Shown here: piece after piece, positions 34,584 to 39,882 of the stretch
Numbering within the stretch: the stretch's first letter is position 1
Layout: every line of letters begins with the position of its first letter
Source: Akkermansiaceae bacterium
GTDB taxonomy: Bacteria; Verrucomicrobiota; Verrucomicrobiia; Verrucomicrobiales; Akkermansiaceae
Assembly: GCA_025457665.1 (NCBI GenBank)
Contig: JALOTY010000031.1
Location: 1-39,882, forward strand
Direction: 5' to 3'
DNA: 39,882 bases
Translations under genes and position numbers: made by a program
Notes under the pieces: generated by a model
Told to the model about the DNA's origin: nothing
What the model saw: only the letters and a program-made list of their open reading frames with translations
Databases searched by the model: none

Positions 34584-37500
34584 ATGATTGCCCGTCTCAG
34601 CCTGCTTCTCTTCGTTTGCAGCTCATCACTTCAGGCCGCTGACCCTCTGTCGCCAACAAGATTGCTCACCAACGGCATTGCTTCACCCAAAGCCATCGAT
34701 GTCGTGCCCCCCGCTTTCTCGTGGGTCATGAACGATTCCGACCGCGGTGAGTCCCAGACCGCCTGGCAAATCATCGTTTCCTCCGGCGGCGCGGCGGTTT
34801 GGGACAGCGGGAAAATCAAGTCGCCGCTCTCATCAGCGGTTTCCTACACCGGCCCGGCGCTGGCACCCGCGACACCTTATGACTGGAAGGTGAGACTTTG
34901 GGACAAGGATGGAAACGAAAGCCCCTTCAGCGCGGAGTCGTCGTTTGTCACCGGCTTGTCGAAAAGCGATTGGACCGCCTCCTTCATTTGGGATGGCACT
35001 TCGAACGAGAACAACTTCGCGTATTTCCGCAAAGGTTTCGTCATCGGCAAACCGGTCCGCAGCGCCATCGTCTTCGCCAGCGCCCACAACGACTTCATCC
35101 TCCACCTCAACGGCACCCGCCTCGGCTTCGGTCCGGCCCGCTCGAACCCGACCACCTACGGCCAGTATGTCGGCTACGATGTGACCGCGCTGCTCGCCCA
35201 AGGCCCGAACGCCTTCGCCGCGGAAGCTCACTGGCATGGCGTGTGGAATGATTCCGGCACCAACGCCTCGCCCGCCTTCCTGCTCGAATGCCGTGTCACC
35301 TTCGAGGATGGAACATCGATGATCGTGAAGTCCGACGGCACTTGGAAAACCCTGCCGAACACGCCGTTCATCGAGGCGTCACCAACCTACTTCGGCTCCG
35401 CCGGTGGCGTCCGCAACCGTGCCGCCATCCGCTACGATGCGCGCCTCGAAGTGGCCGATTGGAAACAGCCGTCCTTCGACGATTCCGCATGGACCCACGC
35501 GACCGAAGTGGACCGCTCCAACTATCAGCTCTTCGCCCAACGCGTGGCCGATCAGGTCGAAGCCGAAGAACTCGCTCCCGTTTCCCTCACGCAGTCCGGC
35601 GACAATTGGATCGCCGACTTCGGGAAATGCATCTCAGGCTGGCCGCAAATCACCCTGCGCGACCAGGCACCCGGCTCGGTGGTGCGCATCGAATACTTCC
35701 AGATGGCCGAAGGCTCCATGGGCGCAGGCTGGGATGAATACACCTGCAAGGGCGGCACCGAAACCTGGCGCGCCAATTTCGGCCGACATGCCTCCTTCAA
35801 AACCCTGCGTCTCTCCGGCATCACCGGAAACCTAACAAGTGCCGACATCCGGGGCATCGTCGCCCACACCGCAGCGGATGTGGATGGCTCGTTCCAATGC
35901 TCGAACGCCCTGCTCAACGACATCTTCGAAATGTCCGAGCGCTCCGCCCGCCAAAACGTGCAACAGGGCATCATCAGCGTGGACGCCAACCGCGAACAAT
36001 CGCCCTGGAGCGCGGACTCCCACAACATCGGCATCGGCCTGCTCTACAACCACCGCCACACGCTCATCCTCGACAAGATCCTGCGCGACTATGCCGGCGA
36101 GCAAATGCCCGACGGCCGCTTCTGGGCTTGCAGCCCGACGCCGATTTACGAAATCCCCGAATGGTCGATGCACTGGCCGCTGATGCTTTGGGAACAATAC
36201 CTCTTCACCGGTGACACCAAGCTTCTCACCGACCTGTGGCCGAACCTCGTGAAGTGGATGGCTTGGGCAGAGTCGCAAACCCAGTCCACCGGTCTGCTCG
36301 ATACCCCGGGCTGGCGTGTCGCCGATTACGCCGGCGGCATCATGGAAAACGACGGCCAGAACATCGCGCTCAATGCCTTCTATTTCGGCAACCTGCGCGT
36401 CGCCCATGAAATCGCCACCATCCTCGGCCACTCGACCGAGGCCACGGCATGGAAAAATCGCGCCACCACGCTCAAGAGCGCCATCAACCGCGAACTCTTC
36501 GACGGCACCAGCTATCTAACAAAAGTCGGCAGCGGCCAACGCATCGCGCTGGGCACTGCCTTTGCCTTGCGCTTCGGCCTCGTGCCTGCGGAGTCCCGCG
36601 CCCGAGTCGTCGCCTGGCTGCGCGATCAACCCGCCCACGTCGGCGGCTATGGCGGCTACACCTATTACCAGGGAGCCTACGAAGCCGGCGGCCTTGGCGA
36701 TCTGATCGTTTCGGATCTCATCCGCTATCAATACATGCTCGCGGGCAACCGCACCATCTGGGAGTCCTTCGCCCGCCCGCACCACGACAATGAGACCAAC
36801 CACGCCTGGACCGCCTACCCGGCGGAAATCTTCCCGCGCCACATCGTTGGAATCGCCCCCACGGGCCCGGCGTTCTCGACCTTTTCCATCAAACCGGAAA
36901 CCCGCGGACTGAGCTTCGCGCAAGCCACCGTGCCCACGGTCCGTGGCGACATCACTTGCCGATGGGAACGCGTTTCACCCACCGAACTACACCTGGCCTG
37001 CACCATCCCCGGAAACACCACCGCGCTGGTCCACATCCCGCTCGATGGCATGAATAACGTCACCATCAAGGAAAGCGGCATGATGCTCCACGCCAAGGGC
37101 GCATCCTCTAACAACCCGCCCGGCATCACCTTCCAAGGCGCGGACCCCCGCTTCGTTCGTTTCACCGTGGGCTCGGGAACCTACACATTCATCGCCACCG
37201 GCACCGCCGTCGTCTTGCCACCGCTCACCGTGATCTGCGACAACGACAAACCCGCCGTGAGCCTTGCCGGAAACTGGTCGAACAACAACAGCAACGAAGT
37301 GGAGCAACGCTACGAACTCAGCGTCGAACAGGCGGCATCCGGCGACGGCTCCAGCATCGCCACCTTCCGTCCGAACCTGCCGACTGGCGGCCGCTACAAG
37401 GTCTTCGCCCGCTGGACCTCCCACCCGAACCGTGCCACCAACGCGCCTTACACGATTCACCACGCAGATGGCCAGACCACCGTGCGGGTCAATCAGGAAA

Positions 37501-37670
37501 AGAACGGCGGGAAATGGACTCTGCTTGGCAGTTTCGATTTTTCCTCCGGCACGAATGGCCATGTGGTTCTCACCAACGATGCCGACGAATGGGTCGTGGC
37601 GGATGCGGTGATGTTCCAGCCCGATCCCAGTTCGTCGGCAAGAGGGAAGAACCAGCGTGGAACTCCCTGA
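34584..37670 (+). CDS. GH78-type alpha-L-rhamnosidase with C-terminal golvesin-like domain
   Basis: This 1028-residue protein has a signal peptide (MIARLSLLLFVCSSSLQA; ATG at 34584 chosen over a GTG 18 nt earlier). An Fn3-like domain (YDWKVRLWDKDGNESPFS) is followed by the rhamnosidase N domain (HNDFILHLNGTRLGFGPAR), a beta-sandwich, the (alpha/alpha)6 barrel (~430-780) and a C-terminal sandwich. Candidate acids include Asp467 and Glu471 in SVDANREQSPWSAD, the counterpart of the family DCPxRDE box. NHAWTAYPAEIFPRHIVGI marks the end of the barrel. Residues ~880-1010 resemble a golvesin C-terminal-like domain (VICDNDKPAVSLAGNW to VVADAVMF), a likely binding module. It is the third gene of the operon, 20 nt after the oxygenase. 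Exported rhamnose release is expected; the subfamily differs from the 19702 enzyme. Confidence 0.87.
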   Translation: MIARLSLLLFVCSSSLQAADPLSPTRLLTNGIASPKAIDVVPPAFSWVMNDSDRGESQTAWQIIVSSGGAAVWDSGKIKSPLSSAVSYTGPALAPATPYDWKVRLWDKDGNESPFSAESSFVTGLSKSDWTASFIWDGTSNENNFAYFRKGFVIGKPVRSAIVFASAHNDFILHLNGTRLGFGPARSNPTTYGQYVGYDVTALLAQGPNAFAAEAHWHGVWNDSGTNASPAFLLECRVTFEDGTSMIVKSDGTWKTLPNTPFIEASPTYFGSAGGVRNRAAIRYDARLEVADWKQPSFDDSAWTHATEVDRSNYQLFAQRVADQVEAEELAPVSLTQSGDNWIADFGKCISGWPQITLRDQAPGSVVRIEYFQMAEGSMGAGWDEYTCKGGTETWRANFGRHASFKTLRLSGITGNLTSADIRGIVAHTAADVDGSFQCSNALLNDIFEMSERSARQNVQQGIISVDANREQSPWSADSHNIGIGLLYNHRHTLILDKILRDYAGEQMPDGRFWACSPTPIYEIPEWSMHWPLMLWEQYLFTGDTKLLTDLWPNLVKWMAWAESQTQSTGLLDTPGWRVADYAGGIMENDGQNIALNAFYFGNLRVAHEIATILGHSTEATAWKNRATTLKSAINRELFDGTSYLTKVGSGQRIALGTAFALRFGLVPAESRARVVAWLRDQPAHVGGYGGYTYYQGAYEAGGLGDLIVSDLIRYQYMLAGNRTIWESFARPHHDNETNHAWTAYPAEIFPRHIVGIAPTGPAFSTFSIKPETRGLSFAQATVPTVRGDITCRWERVSPTELHLACTIPGNTTALVHIPLDGMNNVTIKESGMMLHAKGASSNNPPGITFQGADPRFVRFTVGSGTYTFIATGTAVVLPPLTVICDNDKPAVSLAGNWSNNNSNEVEQRYELSVEQAASGDGSSIATFRPNLPTGGRYKVFARWTSHPNRATNAPYTIHHADGQTTVRVNQEKNGGKWTLLGSFDFSSGTNGHVVLTNDADEWVVADAVMFQPDPSSSARGKNQRGTP

Positions 37671-37706
37671 CATTTTCAAGCCCGCCTCTGAGGCTTGGGG
37701 AAGATG

Positions 37707-38360
37707 TTAGATGGATCTTCTGCGGCGCTTGAGGAGGGCGAGGGTGCCGAGGGCGGCGAGAGTGGTGGCGCTTGGCTCCGGGATGACGGTGAACTGGGCG
37801 TTGACTTGTCCAGGGTAGGCATCGATGGAGACAAAGGGGAAGGAAGGGAAGGAGAGCGAGCCGGTGTTGATGGCATAGCGTTCCAAGGAGAGGGAAACGG
37901 CGGGGTCGCTGGTGATGGTGAATGAGTTGAAGAAGAGGTAGTCGGAGAAGCTCATTTCGACGGGATTGAAGAAGCCGAGTGTGTAAGTAGAGCCGCTTGT
38001 GAGGGTGATGGGGGAGAGGAGGGTTTCGTAGCGCCATTGACCGCCCTCGACGGTGAGGCTGGCGTCGAGCGCGTCGGTGGAGTCGATGGTGACTGAGGCG
38101 AGGAGGGTTTCGGTGGAGCTTTGCCAGAGGCCGAGTTGGAAGGCGGCGGGCAAGCCGTCGGAGCCGGCGTCCCAGAAGCCGAGGGCGTTGAGTTGGAGGT
38201 TGGTGGTGGGGGTAATGGCGTAGCCCATGGTGACGCCGGCGGTGAGAACGGTGTTGTTTGCTTCCTCGGAGCCGGAAGTGAAGACCGTTGCGGCTTGGGT
38301 GGTGCCGGAGAAGAGGATGGGGAGGAGGGCGAGTGTTGCGGTGGTATGCGGTGATTTCAT
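37707..38360 (-). CDS. PEP-CTERM sorting domain protein
   Basis: This 217-residue protein has a signal peptide (MKSPHTTATLALLPILFSGTTQA), a beta-rich body with TTNLQLNALGFWDAGSDGLPAAFQLGLW (DUF4082-like character, tentative), and the tail IPEPSATTLAALGTLALLKRRRRSI. The ATG at 38360 was chosen since upstream residues are low-complexity Ser/Thr/Pro without a signal. It converges with the second rhamnosidase; a weak CAAGCC/GGCTTG stem lies between the two stops at 37677-37697 but has no clear T run. The stop codon TAA is inside a TCTAACAT variant. Coding-strand base use (C-rich, few G) is more skewed than in neighbours. Confidence 0.87.
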   Translation of the reverse strand: MKSPHTTATLALLPILFSGTTQAATVFTSGSEEANNTVLTAGVTMGYAITPTTNLQLNALGFWDAGSDGLPAAFQLGLWQSSTETLLASVTIDSTDALDASLTVEGGQWRYETLLSPITLTSGSTYTLGFFNPVEMSFSDYLFFNSFTITSDPAVSLSLERYAINTGSLSFPSFPFVSIDAYPGQVNAQFTVIPEPSATTLAALGTLALLKRRRRSI

Positions 38361-38415
38361 GGTGAGGAGATGGTGGTGTGAGGTGTGAGAAGTGAGGCCA
38401 TTCAGCGTTTCCCTT

Positions 38416-39198
38416 TCAGGGTTCCGGGTAAAGATCGGCGTTGGAAGCTTGGAATTCGGGTTTGAGGCGGAGATGGATGAGGGAGAGGTCGATGAGCTTT
38501 GCTTCGTCGAAGGTCCATGCGCCGTCCTTGCCGTCGTGCGGAATGCCGGCGAGGAGATGGACGGCGTCATCGGTGATCTTCAGACTGCCGGATTTCGGCT
38601 CGAAATAGAAGGTCCGCAGGGTGCTGTTCCAGGCGCTTTGTTCGACGAGTTTGGGATCGAGATAAAAGATGGTGCCGCTCTCCTCGTGTTCGATGCGGAT
38701 GTCCGGATAGCCGCTGCGCTGATGTTTGCCTTCCTGGGTGGTGGGGATGGTGGCGGCAAGGTCGGGCTGGGAGTCGAGCTTCTCTAACAGGATGTCTTCG
38801 AAGAAGCGGGAGGCCTCATTGATGCGGCGGAGCCCGCGGACCGGTGAATCGGGCTGGCTGAGGATCTTGCAAGCCTCTTGCAGGGCCGTGGTGACGGCCT
38901 CGTGGACACGGGCATGGGCGGGATCGGACAGGCGCAGGGGCAGGACCTTTTTTCCCGATGCGGCTTCCATCACCGTGCCGAAGCCAAAGCGGCGCTCACC
39001 GAGATTTTCGCCGATGAGTTGACGCACCAACTCCGCGTCCTGGCGGTCTTCATATCGTTGTTCGATCTGCGCGATGTCCTTCTTCGATTTCTCGATGCGC
39101 GGAGTCGCGGGCACCTCTCCCGGTCGCGTCAGGCTCCAGATGAAGAGCCCGGCGAAGCTGGCGAGGATGGCGTAACCGATGATTTTGGATGGCTTCAC
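38416..39198 (-). CDS. Unrecognised protein with N-terminal membrane anchor
   Basis: This 260-residue protein has one N-terminal hydrophobic segment (IIGYAILASFAGLFIWSL, residues ~6-23) and a basic/acidic helical stretch (IEKSKKDIAQIEQRYEDRQDAELVRQLI). A soluble domain follows with SGYPDIRIEHEESGTIFYLDPKLVEQSAWNSTLRTFYFEP. The spacing PDI...YLDPK is reminiscent of the PD-(D/E)XK nuclease core, and the anchor would place the domain outside the membrane, but I cannot assign the family. The N-terminus MKPSK fits a type II anchor. CTGTTAGA lies in its coding strand (38783-38790). It sits 55 nt upstream of the PEP-CTERM gene in the same direction. Confidence 0.7.
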   Translation of the reverse strand: MKPSKIIGYAILASFAGLFIWSLTRPGEVPATPRIEKSKKDIAQIEQRYEDRQDAELVRQLIGENLGERRFGFGTVMEAASGKKVLPLRLSDPAHARVHEAVTTALQEACKILSQPDSPVRGLRRINEASRFFEDILLEKLDSQPDLAATIPTTQEGKHQRSGYPDIRIEHEESGTIFYLDPKLVEQSAWNSTLRTFYFEPKSGSLKITDDAVHLLAGIPHDGKDGAWTFDEAKLIDLSLIHLRLKPEFQASNADLYPEP

Positions 39199-39254
39199 GG
39201 GTGGGAACGGAGAGGGCGGCTTCTATTGGGGATGAACAACGAAAGCAAACAGCC

Positions 39255-39286
39255 GATGGTGGATGTTCGATGGTGGATGGAGGATG
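39255..39286. repeat. 7-bp tandem repeat GATGGTG-like
   Basis: Successive units are GATGGTG, GATGTTC, GATGGTG, GATGGAG and a partial GATG. The 7-bp register is kept although units differ. Confidence 0.7.
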
Positions 39287-39309
39287 CTCCGCGATACTGA
39301 AGAGGGAAC

Positions 39310-39336
39310 CACGGAATACACGGAAGACACGGAAAG
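39310..39336. repeat. 9-bp tandem repeat CACGGAAnn
   Basis: Three units: CACGGAATA, CACGGAAGA and CACGGAAAG. From general knowledge, ACCACGGAA/CACGGAAGACACGG-like intergenic repeats recur in Verrucomicrobia and Planctomycetes genomes; genome-wide copies were not checked. Confidence 0.7.
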
Positions 39337-39370
39337 GTTGATGAGTTTTGGAACAACGAAAACTGTTCTT

Positions 39371-39419
39371 TGGCACTTGGCACTTGGCACTTGGCACTTG
39401 GCACTTGGCACTTGGCACT
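39371..39419. repeat. Seven perfect copies of TGGCACT
   Basis: A perfect 7 x 7-bp array. Perfect identity implies recent slippage. No spacers exist, so it is not CRISPR-like. Confidence 0.9.
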
Positions 39420-39447
39420 TCCGCGCAGCGGCTTGGCTGTTTCTCTG

Positions 39448-39481
39448 GTCTTGCGTCTTGCGTCTTGAAATCTTGCGTCTT
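39448..39481. repeat. 7-bp tandem repeat GTCTTGC
   Basis: GTCTTGC, GTCTTGC, GTCTTGA, then a further TCTTGCGTCTT after a short break. It is the fourth repeat family within 250 nt. Confidence 0.75.
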
Positions 39482-39574
39482 TCTCTGGCTGCTCCTTGCT
39501 ACTGAAGATAGGGCCCGAGCTTCCATTCTCTTCTCTTTCGATTCTTTCGGCGATTTCGTTGTTATCTTTGCTTT

Positions 39575-39882
39575 TCAGGTTTCCTCGATGCCCACGGCCT
39601 TGAGCAGGAGGGCTTCGGCCATGTCGAAATCGGCTTGGTGGCGGGCGTGGATGCGGCAGAGAGGGTCGCCCTGGTGGATGCGGGTGCCGCATTTGACGAG
39701 TCGGTCGAAGCCGACAGCGAAATCGACACCATCGTCGGCGCGGGCGCGGCCTGCCCCGAGCTGGAGGGCGGCTTGGCCGATCCAGCCGGCGTCCATGCGG
39801 GTGAGGGTGCCGGTGAGCGGGGCGGGGACTTCGCGGATGATGTCGGCACGATGAATCTCGGGAAGTTCGCGGAGTTGATCCG
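39575..39882 (-). CDS. deoA: Thymidine/pyrimidine-nucleoside phosphorylase, C-terminal part
   Basis: Only the last 102 residues are visible; the gene continues beyond the right edge. The sequence LPEIHRADIIREVPAPLTGTLTRMDAGWIGQAALQLGAGRARADDGVDFAVGF, followed by KCGTRIHQGDPLCRIHAR, is typical of the PYNP C-terminal domain (biotinyl-like beta barrel with the GAGRxxxxDxxDxxVG signature). Family members cleave thymidine or uridine with phosphate in the cytoplasm for nucleoside salvage. Distinguishing thymidine phosphorylase from a broader pyrimidine phosphorylase is not possible from this end. It stops with TGA and is followed by the tandem-repeat region. Confidence 0.87.
   Translation of the reverse strand, partial: DQLRELPEIHRADIIREVPAPLTGTLTRMDAGWIGQAALQLGAGRARADDGVDFAVGFDRLVKCGTRIHQGDPLCRIHARHQADFDMAEALLLKAVGIEET

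Larger units (their letters stand above)
39199..39574. other. 376-nt intergenic region filled with short tandem repeats
   Basis: No gene is supported here. The stretch contains at least four different tandem repeats (listed separately) separated by short non-repetitive DNA. Apparent reading frames on both strands translate the repeats (e.g. GTWHLALGTWHLALGT) and are artefacts. It lies between two genes transcribed leftward. Confidence 0.75.

Noticed and set aside
39371..39419. Possible CRISPR array
   Set aside because: Units are 7 bp, contiguous and spacerless, and no cas genes are present.
39263..39505. Small plus-strand frame in the repeat region
   Set aside because: It only translates tandem repeats (LALGTWH units) and has no start context or family match.

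Overview
The window looks like a chromosomal segment of a GC-rich member of the Verrucomicrobiota, probably Verrucomicrobiales of the Luteolibacter/Haloferula/Akkermansiaceae type. This is an inference from content: five small PEP-CTERM proteins, several very large secreted proteins with autotransporter-associated beta-strand repeats but no translocator barrel, plant-cell-wall glycosidases without SusC/SusD partners, and intergenic heptad repeats. No rRNA, tRNA, CRISPR array, transposase or phage gene was seen.

Layout. 1-5123: a left-truncated calcium-repeat exoprotein, a PEP-CTERM protein, and a GH28 pectinase-like enzyme whose C-terminal half is built from the modules of its two upstream neighbours. 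5266-7310: a PEP-CTERM gene on the minus strand and a divergent DUF2891 gene. 7616-10380: a NarL-type histidine kinase and response regulator with a 4-nt overlap. 10542-14741 and 14857-19603: two diverged copies of one module (response-regulator tail, beta-strand-repeat giant, PEP-CTERM protein, double-hairpin terminator). In the second copy the regulator survives only as a 126-nt HTH fragment. 19702-30478: a GH78 rhamnosidase, a GH29-like fucosidase and a 1727-residue Svx/AvrXca-like metallopeptidase mosaic. 30522-37670: an AraC regulator divergent from a tight three-gene operon encoding a TIM-barrel sugar isomerase, a fused desaturase/Rieske/NqrF-type oxygenase and a second GH78 enzyme. 37707-39882: a PEP-CTERM gene, an unrecognised membrane-anchored protein, a cluster of short tandem repeats, and the 3' end of a pyrimidine-nucleoside (thymidine) phosphorylase, all on the minus strand.

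How it fits together. GH28, two GH78 and a GH29-like enzyme suggest attack on rhamnose- and fucose-containing pectin such as rhamnogalacturonan. The kinase/regulator pair probably controls the surface-protein modules, because the same 16-nt palindrome lies before the kinase and before both repeat giants. The AraC gene probably controls the oxygenase operon.

The most unusual items are: (i) a single polypeptide joining MocD-like desaturase, MocE-like Rieske ferredoxin and NqrF-like reductase, possibly a self-sufficient O-demethylase for methylated sugars; (ii) the octamer TCTAACAG, present 12 times exactly and many more times with one change, in several reading frames, intergenic gaps and stop codons; (iii) repeated internal reuse of PEP-CTERM protein bodies with the sorting tail removed; and (iv) a 167-bp, about 98% identical copy of the regulator's 3' end between much more diverged paralogues. 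All counts and alignments were made by eye.
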